Source of the DNA: Chlorokybus atmophyticus
Lineage: Eukaryota > Streptophyta > Chlorokybophyceae > Chlorokybales > Chlorokybaceae
Length of the DNA: 64,000 nt
Direction: 5' to 3'
Assembly: GCA_009103225.1 (NCBI GenBank)
Contig: RHPI01002069.1
Location: 1,269,326-1,333,325, forward strand
Shown: positions 12,887 through 24,129 of the stretch, one piece after another
How the letters are laid out: each line of letters begins with the position of its first letter
How positions within the stretch are numbered: position 1 is the first letter of the stretch
Program-made: the position numbers and the translations under genes
The notes under the pieces: model-generated
What the model was told of the DNA's origin: nothing
The model's database searches: none
Seen by the model: the letters and a program-made list of their open reading frames with translations, nothing else

Positions 12887-12949
12887 GTGTGGTGGTCAGG
12901 GGTGGGTTTTGTATGGTTGGGAGAAGTTGTGTATGAATTATTGAATCTC

Positions 12950-12954
12950 TGTAA
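12950..12954 (+). terminator. TGTAA poly(A) signal candidate for ALG8
   Basis: TGTAA lies 64 nt after the ALG8 stop codon. UGUAA is the usual polyadenylation signal of chlorophyte green algae. The match is short, so it is meaningful only together with the similar cases in this window. Confidence 0.45.
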
Positions 12955-13456
12955 ATAGTTGGATTGCAGGGTTCACCAATGTGTAGCACTGTCGCCATCT
13001 TGCAACCTGCAGTCTGTTGGTACGGTATCAGTATATAGGCAACGATATTGTTATCTACAGCATACCCAACAGGTGGTGCATGGGCCAGAGTGTATAAATA
13101 GGCAGGCAGAGAGGTGCTGCTACTTACTGCTATTTGGACATTACTGTCCAGAGCAAGTGCCAGCCATAGATTGTGTGCGACATGCAGCACAGTGACTGGT
13201 CTTTACTGGTGAAGTCAGGGATCACGCAACCATAACTAACCAAGATGCCTGCTTGTTTTGGAGTGGATGGTTGTATCAGCATTGTGTCTGTAGATCACAC
13301 ATATACGCACACAGAGCACCAACAGATGTAGCAATCGTGGACGCTGCAATTGATCATCTGCCAAACTTCATGACGCACTGTTTATTGCAATTGTTATATA
13401 CAACAAAAAAAATGGCCGGAGCAATGAACATCACACAACACTGGAGGTACGGCATT

Positions 13457-15926
13457 CTACTCGTTGCCCTCAAAAGGGGCTCCAAACACAGTGATACTAG
13501 CAGCAGACCGCTCCAGCTCAAGCACCTGTGACATGCACCACATTTACAACATCATTGGAGCCACACTCATGCAATGTTGTGTAACTGTTGGTAAAGGTGC
13601 ACATATGCGTGGCTTCCTGGCTTCCTTGATGGTGTGCAACAAGTGTCTTGCGTCATTTTCACATGCTTTGACAGATGTAAAAGACCACTTGCCCTGCTCA
13701 CCTCTTCGGGAGTTAGCCTCCAACCCAAAGCGCCGGCGCACTCCCTTGCTTGACGCTCATTCTTCACTCCAGGAATCGGCAGCGCGCCCTTGCAGACCAC
13801 CCAGTTGAGAGCCACCTGCACCACACAACACCCAATGAACAACATTTGATTAACAGCAGGGGACTCCCCAGCTCGATGCCACCATAACAAATACACACTA
13901 GACCCCACCTGAGTGGGTGTCTTGCCACCATGCGCAGCTCCAACCTCCTTCATGACTTGCACGAGCTTCTGAGTCTCACGCAGTGTGTCGTCCTTTACAA
14001 CCACACCGCGCGCGCCTTTAGGCCTGTTTTGCGGTGTGAACTTGCCGGTCAACAAGCCTTGCGCAAGGGGGCTGTACGCCACCAGAGTGACGCCTGCGCC
14101 CAAGCAACCAGTTCAACCTAGTGAGAGGGTCTCAAAATGCCAATGGCGAGTAAGGTGCATGCCACAACGTAGTTGTGCTTACCCAGCTCTTGGCAGGTCT
14201 CCAGCAAGCCACTGTATTCTGGTTTACGGTACACAAGGGAGTATTGAACCTGAATGCGTTATCCGTGTAAGCACATATGGCAGCTGCAACATGTACAGTT
14301 GCGCAGCAAGGTGATTGACACCTTGCTCCACATCACTTGTATTATACTGCGTGCAGTGACCCATTACCTGATTGCTAGCAAGCGGTACGTTCCTTGCTTC
14401 TAGCACCCGGTGTGCATCCCGCAGCCTTCTCACGTTGTAGTTGCTCACGCCAACAGCCTTGGCAAGCCCAAGTGCATGGCAATCAGCCAGACCCTGCCTT
14501 GACAATGTGAGTGTCACACAACAACAACGGCTATACTTGCTAGGTAATCAGAACGACCATAGGTGTCCAAGTACACGCGCACTGTCGACTGGCAGCTCAG
14601 TGTCACAAATGGCAATGGGGTTATTCCCATCAGTCGGTGCAGCATAAGTTCTGTGCTTGATGTCAACTACTGATCAGAAGCTTCTCCCCTGTTTAATACT
14701 TGGCAAACTAGGCTGACCTGTAAGAAGTTGTTGTTGGGGCCGAAGGAGAAGACCTCAGCAGCAGGCCAATGAAGCATGTACAGCTCCACAAACTCCCGGT
14801 CTAACCTTGACAGGCTTGCGCGCAGCGCATCAACAACAGATCTGTACCATGCCAGCCAGTAAGTTGTGGGATTGCAAATGCATGATGTTGGTTGTTGCCT
14901 TGCATTGATAAATCTCTCAGACAACCACGTCCCCATACAGTGCAAGTCACTATCCAGGAAGGCAGGTCATACCAAACCTCTCACATGCTAAGTGAATTTG
15001 CGAGCTTACCCAGAAGTAAGGCGCCAGGGAAGCGGTGCAAACTTGGTGGCAATGGTCACCGGCTCCTTTGCAGTTTTGGCGAAGCGCCCCAACAACTGCT
15101 CTGACATGCCGTTCCCGTACACCTCTGCTGTGTCAACAAAAGTCAAGCCACCCTGCAGACATGAGGTGCACTGTGAGTGTCATGCAAGGACAAAAGTAAA
15201 ACCAGAGGTGCAACCCAGCAATTCAGCTCCACACCTCATTGCTGGCTGAGAAGGCTTGCTGCACGTCCTTCTCGCCATAGTCACCACCAAAGCCCCAGAA
15301 GAAACGGTCGCCCCATGCCCATGCCCCAACACCCACCGCCGACACGCGCACACCAGACTTTCCGAGCTCCACGACATCTGCAAAAGAAGCAGAAGACAAC
15401 TGACAATGTTGAACTGGTTCGTGTTGCAGTGTTGCAGCTTCATTCATATGCACCACAACCACTACTGCATGTCTTTGCATGAACGACAGTGTAGTCCATT
15501 GCAGACAGAACGTATGACTCGTGCGCTAACTGCACTCCATAGTATGCGTGCGTTTGGTAGGTGGAAGAAGGCGGGGGGTGGACAACTGTTGCACATGCAA
15601 GGTTAACTTGAAGAACGACCACTCTACTGCATGCAATGCGCAGCTCGCACCCACCCTCTGTGGCTGTAGGTGTCGTCGTGCCCTTCTTTCCCGTTGCCTG
15701 TGACTGTCATGACAACCTGCTAGTCAGCACTTATGCAAGCCAGAGCAGCACTGCACAGCTGCACCGAGGGCAAGCAGCAGCTCCGTGGCCTCACCTGCGC
15801 GCGTGCCCCACTACGCAGAGCATGCGCCCTCCCCCTCGTCCGTCTGGGACCAGGAAGGCTGCTGGCAGACCATGTGGACGACGACGTGAGCAAGGACGAG
15901 CACGGCACGGATGTTGCCGCCGCCAT
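13457..15926 (-). CDS. Aldo-keto reductase, probably plastid-targeted
   Basis: Multi-exon AKR with a TIM-barrel fold, reducing aldehydes or ketones with NADPH. The start at 15926 opens a Ser/Arg-rich leader ([20 protein letters not shown]) with no acidic residues, typical of a chloroplast transit peptide. It joins at 15795/15378 to [22 protein letters not shown]. Later exons carry the catalytic Asp/Tyr block [14 protein letters not shown], the Lys segment [12 protein letters not shown], the catalytic-His strand [36 protein letters not shown], and the cofactor-binding [12 protein letters not shown]. The C-terminus is close to [13 protein letters not shown] followed by TAG. The catalytic tetrad Asp-Tyr-Lys-His is therefore present. 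It resembles plant plastid oxidoreductases of the At1g06690 type. It converges on ALG8 with about 570 bp between the stop codons. Confidence 0.88.
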
Positions 15927-16285
15927 GTTGACAGCTGGCAACAAGTACGTCACTGCCAAGTTGGACACTGAAGCTTACTACAGACCAGATGCCAGTGCTG
16001 CCACGTCGCCCCCCGCACAAAGGAAGGCACACACTGTGCGGCACAGTGATTTTGTTCAGTTAGGGTTTTCCCGCCCAAGCACAAGACGCACAAGTTTCAA
16101 ACAGTGCAAACAACGGGCGTATAAAACATTTGGGCAAGCTTGCGCTTAGCTTACTGCAGCTTGCTTGTGTTGCTCGTGTGTTGGCGGCGGCAGGCTTCTT
16201 AGTAGTCGTTGGAGAAGTGGACCACTGTTTGCAGGTTAGAGAGTTGACAGCGTAGTGTTTGCCTGTGCAGCAACTGTGAGAGAAG

Positions 16286-17779
16286 ATGGTGCCAAGCCCT
16301 AAGAGGATGACACGCAGCCGTACCCGTGGCCAGCACGCTGCTGCCGACAGCCATGGTAAGTTTGAGCTGAGCTGTCCATTGTATGATCTGTCATGGGGCT
16401 TGTATTGTCGAAGCAACCACAAGACTACACAGTCGTGTGGTAGTGGCTGTCCAAAAAGTGGTTGTCTTGTTTGTCACCAGTCTGGCTGCAGTGCAGTAGG
16501 TGCCATGGCTGTAAGCCAGTGTGCAGCCTTGTGTTGTGTTTCACAAGCACAATGTCAGTCTCAGAACCGGTATTAGGCAGGACACGGATCGAGTCAAAGC
16601 TGTATATACTTGTCTTTGTTGTTCTGACTGAGTGCCAGCTCGCAGCTGATGAACCCATGTGTGCTTATGATCTGGCAGGAGAGGGAGTTGGATTTGTGGA
16701 GACGCCAGTGGTGCCAACAAAGGCTAGGTCCGGCCTGCCTCGCACTCCCTACCCTCGCGGCCGCCTGGGTGTGGCGCAGCCCTTGGGCGATGTGACCAAC
16801 AAGCCTGTGGAGGCTGCAGCAGCCGACAAGGCTCCTGCTGTCCCAAAGCCCTCATCGTCAGCAAAGGCCCCTGCTGCTGCCGCCATGTCTAACCATGACC
16901 GTCTGGCTGAGGCACTCGAGCAGCTGTTCCAAAAGCAGGAGGCTGCCGCCTCTGCTGTCAGCCAGGAGGAGCAAGAAGCTTGTGTTATGGAGCAAGAAGT
17001 GACTTCCACTGCATTCATGTCCCCAGCATTCGGTAAGCAACGCTGGTGACGCCATTGAGATTGTTGTACATTGCTGAGTTGTATTGTTGCTGGCAGATGT
17101 GTCGCCAGCAGTTGGCAGGACGCCAGCTCCATCTCCAGACGATGCATTCGACACCATGTCAAACATGCCCGCAGTCTCAACACCTCCCGCTGCAGCACTT
17201 GTCGCAGAGAATGTGCGTGTTCGCAGCGTTGTCGTCAAGCTGGAAAGGCCTGTTGAGAACACTTTCATGGAATCCGCTGAGGTAAGCTAGCATCTTTTTT
17301 GATAACGCGTATCTATGCACATGCTCACGCATGTGTCACCTCCGCTAACAATTCTACTTTTCTCTATTCAGGTGCAAGTTGATGCTGGGATTGTTGCAGA
17401 GCAACTGACCAAGAACGAGCAAAGGCTGCAGAACCTCAGAAGGCTTCTGGACTCTGATGTCGATTCGGATGCGGAAGAAGAGTTCTTCCCAGCGGAAGAG
17501 GAAGCTGTTGATGACGAAGCTTGTGAAGCAGACGACTGCGACGTGCAACAATATGAATGCAATGAAGAGTTTGACTGCAATGAGCTGTGCGCTGCTGTGG
17601 AGAGTCTCAATGTTGGTGAGGGCGTGGAGCCTCTCCGCGGTCTGCCTGTCCCGACTGGCAGCCACATTCGCTTTGATGAGGATGATGTGGGCAACACGGT
17701 TGTGGTGGAGAGCCCACGCAATGGCAAGGTGCGGCTGCGAGGGATGCCGATGGCAAGCGGCAAGCACATTCGCTACTGA
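16286..17779 (+). CDS. Unrecognised acidic protein with destruction-box-like N-terminus
   Basis: Four exons: 16286-16355, 16646-17032, 17097-17281 and 17372-17779 (TGA), all GT-AG with matching phases, giving about 350 residues. The N-terminus is basic (MVPSPKRMTRSRTRG). Around residues 50-75 comes GLPRTPYPRGRL followed by PLGDVTNK, the pattern of mitotic APC/C substrates and cyclins (RxxL or RxALGDxTN). The middle is Ala/Pro/Glu-rich and disordered, with a short helical segment (HDRLAEALEQLFQKQEAA). The C-terminal third is strongly acidic and ends with two copies of a short motif: LRGLPVPTGSHIRF and LRGMPMASGKHIRY. I do not recognise the family. A cell-cycle role (securin- or cyclin-regulator-like) is inference only. 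TGTAA lies at 17851, 72 nt after the stop. Confidence 0.7.
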
Positions 17780-18745
17780 AACATTCTGCTGAATGCTACA
17801 CTTGTCCCATTGCTGCCAAGTGGAAGCCGGCAGAAAAACTGTTTCTGCTATGTAAATTATCTGCGTTGCTGCCATGACATATCAAGTCGAGTCTATCTAT
17901 TCTTTATAGTGGTACCCCCTTGTAGCTGTGGCTGAGTTTTTCAATGAATATATGCCGGTTTTCCTTTATCTGCACATCAAACAGCAACATAGCGTAGACG
18001 GTTGCAAAAACGACATCCCTGTACACTCAGTAAGCTGAGAAAACCACTACTGTATGTACAATAAGCTTGTAGGCAATGTGGATGTGTGTGCATTCACTGT
18101 CACAGGCACACATGGCAGATGATTGGATGCTTGGATATATCAACATGTGCGTGCATGGGGTGCTAAGGTTGGTTGCACCGGCATGTGAGAGTGTCCGCGC
18201 CCATACACATACACACGCATGCATGCGCACACACATGCATTTAAGCATGCACATGTTGACTGATCCAAGTGCACGGCATCACGCCCATTACTGTGAACGC
18301 TAAAGCGCTCAGATCTGGTTATGTATATTGCTCAAGTTGTGGTTGAAGATGTGCGCCCGCACACATGAGAATTTCATTCAGCAAGACTGCTGCAGCTTCC
18401 TTGCAGCAAGAAACGACCTCCTTGAACCTCGCGGAACAGAGGTGCCGTGCGCTGGGCTCTTATTGAAGAACCAGCAACACCAAAATGCAACTTGAGGATC
18501 ATGCACAAGCATGAAACCCGGGTGGTCCCTTTCGGCATAGGCCTAGCTGCCTGCCAACATTGCTTTGTCTGCACAGCATGGGAAATGGCTGGGGATAGCA
18601 GCGTTGCTGCTCTAGCGAGCATGGAGCGAGTGCTAATGGGCTCAGTGGGTGTATGACGCAACCGCCATGCTTCCTCTTTCTCGTAAGAAGCTCAACACGG
18701 CAGCAAGCTGTGCAACGCACTGGTGGTGCGTTCAGCAGCAAGGCG
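17780..18745. other. Intergenic region
   Basis: This holds the 3' UTR of the upstream gene (TGTAA at 17851) and a CA/GT-rich stretch at 18070-18255 with alternating purine-pyrimidine runs (ACACATACACACGCATGCATGCG). I see no gene. The segment 18400-18745 is moderately GC-rich and is probably promoter and 5' UTR for the next gene. Confidence 0.5.
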
Positions 18746-20704
18746 ATGACGTGGTCGTCGGGTGCGTGGGTCTTGGCGGCGCTGTGGACGTCGTTGTTGT
18801 CGGCGCAGGCGGCAACCCTGGACTTCGCTGATGGCACAGCGCCGTCGCCGCCGACTTGGCCGGACTCCTTTGAGGTGCGCTTCAACGAGGTGAGTCACTG
18901 CCACAGCAGGTTGACCAGCCTGCCTTGATGAGGATGAATGCGTTACCGCTGGTCTTCATGTTCATGCCTGTTTGTGTGCATGGCTGAGAGACCACCGAGA
19001 CTTCCTAGCCGACATAACAGCTGATTTGAATGAAAATGAACAATACTTGAGATTGCTTGGCTTGCTATGCTTTGACTGACGCCTGAAGCCCTGTGCGGTT
19101 TTCCCGTATTCCTGTATGCTCCTATGGAGTGTATTTTGCTTCAGCAACTTCTGACGCAGTGCATGCGTTCAAAGCAACCAGCATTTCAGATGACAATCAT
19201 GTATAAGCGCGTTGGTGTGCATGCGCGCAACCTGTGTGTATGCTATTCCGTCCCTCTGGACCACAAGCTCAAAGCCGGTTGTTCAAGCTGTCTATGGGCT
19301 CCAACAATACTACAATTGCCAGACGGTGTTCGTGGCATTTCACACGACAGGCGTGTGGTTTTACGACTACGCCCATGGCCGGTCCCGCATGGATCGCGCT
19401 GATGGCTTCGCTGACCGCTACTGCGGGTACGCTTCACATGCTCACCCTTTGCAGCCATGCAGCAGCACGTCATGCATGCAGTTAGGTACTGATTGACTGC
19501 ACTGGTGACTTCTGCTGAAGTTCTGATCCAATCCACCGCTTGCACTCGTGTGAGGAACTGGCTGGTCAGCATTGCATGCAAGCTCACATTGATCGGCACC
19601 ATCAGTGTGTGTCCATGTTGACGTGACCGCGAGTGTGTGCGTGCGTGCAACTGTGCGCATGCGTGCTCTTGTGCGTGTGTCTCTGTGCCTGTGATTGCGT
19701 GCATGTGCAGGCAATGACATGCAAGCATGTGCACAAGACACTCTAAGCATTGCACACTTTTATCTTAGCATAACCTACAGCCAGCGCAACTCAACAGCAG
19801 TCATCCTAGCCGCCTTCATGCATGGCCGAAGGCATGAACATCGAGTACGACAAACTGCACTCAGATCTCTGCTTGTGTGTGGATTTTATGCACATGCAGG
19901 ATGGCGAGGCCGCTGCGCAGCACGCCGTGCACGCACCTAGTCCGCGACGGCGTGCGCTACCTGCTGTTCCCCGAGGGAGGCCCGCACCGGTCGTCAACGC
20001 CGCCGTGCTGCCGGTGCTGCGGTGCTGAAGCTGGCTGCGGTGTTGTGCGTCCCGACTGGCTTGCAGACGCCGTGTACGTGGGCCAAGACACCGTGCGTGG
20101 GATCACCTGCCACAAATGGTGAGACAATCAAAATTATCATACAAGTCTGTTTTCAGCGTGCACGCATGACAGTTGCAAGTTGATGGTTGTGTGTCTGCGT
20201 GCAGGAGCAAGAAAGGCTTGCAGCCCAACTACTACTGGGAGACTGAAGCTGGAGTGCCTGTAAAGTTGGCCATGGTGAGTAGTGGTTCTCACAGCGCATG
20301 AATTTGCAGCTTGCAATGTGGGTTCGAGGTTTGCTACCTTCACATAATGTGCATGGCGTAAATTATGCAACACTGTCTGGCACTGTGTGTGATGGTAGGT
20401 TCCGACCACAACTCAAGACTTCAACCCAGCGAGTTTCCACGCTCGTCCAATGGAGGACTGGCTGTTTGAGCTGCCACCAGGGTGAGTATGTATTGGCAGT
20501 ATGCTCCTGCAGTCGTCTGCAGTAGAGCACATGTCTCTTGCAGTAACAGCAAGGCATGAACAAACTGCCGTGCTGGTTGGAACCGTTGTTTTGTTTCATG
20601 TTGTTAAATGATCTGACAGTGGGTGCGACACACAATGCGGCGGCATCTGTAAGAAGCTGAGCAAGGCAGCTGCAGGCAGCACCGACTTATACGCATATGT
20701 TTAA
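18746..20704 (+). CDS. Secreted protein of the plant At4g14100-like family
   Basis: The ATG at 18746 opens a clear signal peptide (SSGAWVLAALWTSLLSAQAA) followed by TLDFADGTAPSPPTWPDSFEVRFNE. Downstream exons encode VYGLQQYYNCQTVFVAFHTT, then WFYDYAHGRSRMDRADG, NIEYDKLHS, CTHLVRDGVRYLLFP, RPDWLADAVYVGQDTVRGIT, CHKWSKKGLQPNYYWETEAG and FHARPMEDWLFELPPG. The end is a Cys cluster (CDTQCGGICKK) and TAA at 20702-20704. The order matches land-plant proteins annotated as putative glycosyl-group transferases (At4g14100/At3g23760), known to me by WYDWPxGR, RPNWLxGAxYxG and CxVWxK. In my view the enzymatic label of that family is unproven. Join points between 18890 and 20100 are uncertain; the exon carrying VYGLQQ has no clean acceptor in the expected phase. 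Several Cys suggest disulfides in the secretory pathway. Confidence 0.7.
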
Positions 20705-22048
20705 AGAGTTGAGGTATTACAGGTATTAGAAGTTTTAGAGGTATCAGAGGTCTTTACGTGCTGCATGTGAGTCATGCGTTGAGAGCAAATTCGCTGGCCA
20801 AGCGGCAAGGCCGGATGGTTGTCCCAAAATGCTGCAAGTGGGCCTATACCTAACTTATAGAAAGGGGATCCCATTATTCACACTGGACACTTATTCTAAC
20901 AGTTGATTGACACGTCAACTGCATGCAGTAGGGTGAACACCCAATGCCCAGCATAAGTGCACTTCTGTGTTTCCCACACTGTAGTCTTTAGTGGTTTTGG
21001 AAGCTACCGGAACTTTCTTCTGTTCAGCCACGGAACTTCCTAGCACCCTTCCTTGTGTTGGGATCGCGCCAAGAACGACACGTGTCTGAGGGCGGCGTTG
21101 CCGGGCCAAACCACCACTGATGTGACGGTTCGGTTACGCTTCCGCCAACGATTGACTGTGTTTTGGTTCGCACATTCCGGACCGGAACACGCCAAACTTG
21201 GCGGCCAAAGTGTTCGTGTACGTCACTGCACTTCGTATTCGAGTTACGTCGGGCGCGCTGTCACAGCCCCGCCAAAAACCCCTCACTCCATCGACGGCCA
21301 GCGTCTCGCCGTAACTCTGACATCCGTCCTCTTGCTCAATATCGCTGATCGGACGGTCGGAAACCTCTGCGACAGCGTGGAGATAAGTCCCAAACGGGCC
21401 CGCCCGGACTGATGCGTATATAAAGAGAGGGCAGCACACTAACAGCAGCCGCCATAGCTGCCAAGCTTTCACGGTGCTAACTTCTCTCGAAAGCTATTGC
21501 CTAGGCCGCCGGCAACTGTCGCTTCGGACGCCGACAACGCCAACAACATAGCCGACGACGACGACGTCCCCGCCCTCTCCCTTGCTGAGGGTTGTATACA
21601 CACGTACACACTAAATAGCCGCAGATCCACCCGGCGATCGCTGAGCTTTAGGCAGGCTGTAGTTGCAGGCTAGGGTTTGGGCCCGCCGCTAGCTGGCGAG
21701 GGTTTGAGGGTAGGCTGGTGTGCTGGAGGCGGAGCAGCTGGTGATGTGAAGGAGGAGCACAAGTAGCAGGAGCACAGATAGTGCGAGCCAGGGGCTGTGA
21801 GCTAGCTTGCCGCGGATCAGCAGACTGCGTCAGCTTGAACGTAAGTTGCGGCTGTGGCGTTGTGGTGGTCGGTGTTGGTGTCCGTGGTGGTGTCGGTGTG
21901 CACTGCTTGCTTTCTTGCTTGCTTGTTGTTTGCCTTTGCTGGCTCTTCTGCCGGCCGTTCTTGTCGTTTGTGGGGTATGCTGCCAGCTAGATATTAACAT
22001 GTCGATTGTGATGGCAAACAGCCAGCAGCAAGCAGGGCTGTCGGGGCT
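20705..22048. other. Intergenic region and 5' UTR of the BET gene
   Basis: At 20708-20755 a short GAGGTATTAGAAGTT-like repeat follows the upstream stop. From about 21030 the sequence becomes GC-rich. A TATA element lies at 21417. The 600 bp after it contains poly(CGA/GAC) and Gly-codon-like runs but no supported ORF. Confidence 0.5.
21417..21424 (+). promoter_or_regulatory. TATA box candidate for the BET bromodomain gene
   Basis: TATATAAA in a GC-rich setting (GATGCGTATATAAAGAGAGG) is a good TATA element. It lies about 630 bp upstream of the BET start codon, so a long or intron-containing 5' UTR would follow. Assignment to this gene rests on position and strand only. Confidence 0.5.
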
Positions 22049-23956
22049 ATGGCGCCGGCTGTGGCTGAGGCGGCCGGCCCTTCAGCTGCTGGTGCGTCGT
22101 CAGGGGAGAAGCGGCCGCAGTTGCTCATCCGCCTGCCGGCGTCCGTGTTGACGGAGGTGGATGGGGGGCCTGCAACGGAGAGGGATCGGCGGCGGGCGTT
22201 GAAGCGAAAGCTGCGGGAGCTGCAGGCCTTGACTGGCAAAGTGGATGAGCGGTTGAAGTCGTCCTCTCCCTGTGCGCCGTCCGGGGATGAGCAGCCGACG
22301 CCTCTTCCAGAGCTTGTCTCCTCAGACTCGGCGGCAGCTGCACCCCACGTTCCGGCGGTCGAAGTCAATGACGCAGAGTCACGGGGGGAGGAGGACGGAG
22401 GAAGTCCAGCTATTGCGGGGGTGTCCAGTCGGGGTAGGAGGGCTGTGAAGCCCAACACTGCACACTCTGATTTCTTAGATTGGGATGGTGTGCAAGTCAA
22501 GGATGGCGTGGCGGCTGCACCCCCCCAAAAGCTAGATGCCCGTTCGCGAAATTTGCTCAAGCAAGAGTGTGCGCCTCTGCTTGAGAGCCTGATGCAGAAC
22601 AGGTTTGTCTGCTATGCACCATGTGTTGTGCCCGGACTGCATCAGGTCAATGACTTTAGTATGCCATTGGTTTGGTCAAGGCAGGTAGTTCCTTTGTGTG
22701 CTTGCTTACAATCGAACAGTCAAACTTGGGTTGGGTTTTGTTAGCCGCTTTTATGTAGCATCTTCCCAGCCCTTGTGTCTCGCCTGAGCTTTTCTTGGGT
22801 TTTTGGTATGTGGCACGAGCTGCGCTGACCTGGCAAACATTGTCAAGGTGGGCGTGGGTTTTCAACTCGCCCGTCGATGTCGAAGGCATGGGGTTGCATG
22901 ATTACCCACTGATCATCAAGCACCCTATGGACCTGGGCACCATCAACTCTCGCCTCTCTTACGCGCGGTACAACTCCCCTGCAGCCTTTGCTGCTGATGT
23001 TCGGCTGGTCTTTTCCAACGCCAGGCTGTACAACGCTCCTGGAACTGATGTGTACACCATGGCAACCAACCTCTCCGCGGAGTTTGAGCGCCAGTGGCGT
23101 TCCCTGCAGCCTCGACTGGCACAGCTATTAGAAGACCAGCCAGTTGCTTCCCCAAGAGCTCACCCTGCTCCTGTCAAGCACGAGCGCGCAAGGGAGCACA
23201 GAGAGGAGCCAAAGCAGCTCAAGGAGCATCCTGCGGAGCCCAGGGAGCAGCACGTACAGCCCAAGGAGCACAAAGAGAAGCCACGCAAGGAAAAATCCCA
23301 CAAAAAGCAATCCCCTCCGCCCTCCCCTCCGGACTCCCCTGCTCCCAAAGCCAAGACGCCACGCGTGCGCCCACCCCCGCCTGAGAGGAAACCTGGATCA
23401 GCTATGCCCGCCAAGGACAAGGAGTGGCTTCTCAAGCATCTTGACCGAGTGCCTGCAGACCGCGCACATCGTGTTGTGGAGATTGTCACCTCGCGCCATC
23501 CTCATCTTGCCCAGCAGAATGAGTCTGAGTACGAGCTGGATATCTCGGAGCTCAGCGATGCCACACTCTGGGAGCTGCACAGGTGCCTGTTTGTTTCTGT
23601 GATTTGTACCCAATTCAAGTTTGTGGTCATTGTATTGATTGCTGGCTCTGGGGCTGCACAGGTTTGTCACCAACTGCATGAAGTCGCTGTCCAAGTGGCG
23701 AAAGCGCAAGCTTGGCATTCCCATCACAAACTCCCGCCGCCCGCCTGCTTCATCTTCTCGCCGACCCTCCAAGAGGCGCGCGTATGACGATGATGAGGAC
23801 CTGGACATTGGTGACGAGCTGCCCGAGCCGCGCCCACAACGAGCAGTTGTTGAGAGGGAGCGGCGGCCAGCCGATTCTGACCTCAGCTCATCCAGCAGTG
23901 ACTCTGATTCCGGCTCAGACAGCAGTTCAAGTGACTCCTCAGACAATGACTCGTAG
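22049..23956 (+). CDS. BET/GTE-type bromodomain transcription regulator
   Basis: At least three exons, ending in TAG. After an Ala-rich start comes a basic coiled segment (TERDRRRALKRKLRELQALT), a low-complexity linker, then one bromodomain: the ZA loop and helices run from NSPVDVEGMGLHDYPLIIKH through PMDLGTINSRL. The acetyl-lysine-binding Asn lies in FSNARLYNAPGTDVYTMA. A Lys/Glu/Pro repeat region follows (EHREEPKQLKEHPAEPREQH). The C-terminal NET domain is AMPAKDKEWLLKHLDRVPAD through ELDISELSDATLWELHR. The tail is basic and then Ser/Asp-rich (casein-kinase-2-like), ending near SSDSSDNDS. One bromodomain plus NET is the plant/algal GTE arrangement; animal BET proteins have two bromodomains. 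It reads acetylated histones in the nucleus. Confidence 0.93.
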
Positions 23957-24129
23957 TGCAGTGTCTGTATGTACAGTTATTGTGCAGTGCACTACGGTGC
24001 CGCTCTGGGCTGTCAAATTTGACTTATATACAGCAATGTTGGACTGGACAAATAGTAGTTACCCTGCCCCACACTCCCTTTATCAACTGAACTCATCATT
24101 GCATTTAGTACTGTGACCATAGCAGTTGG

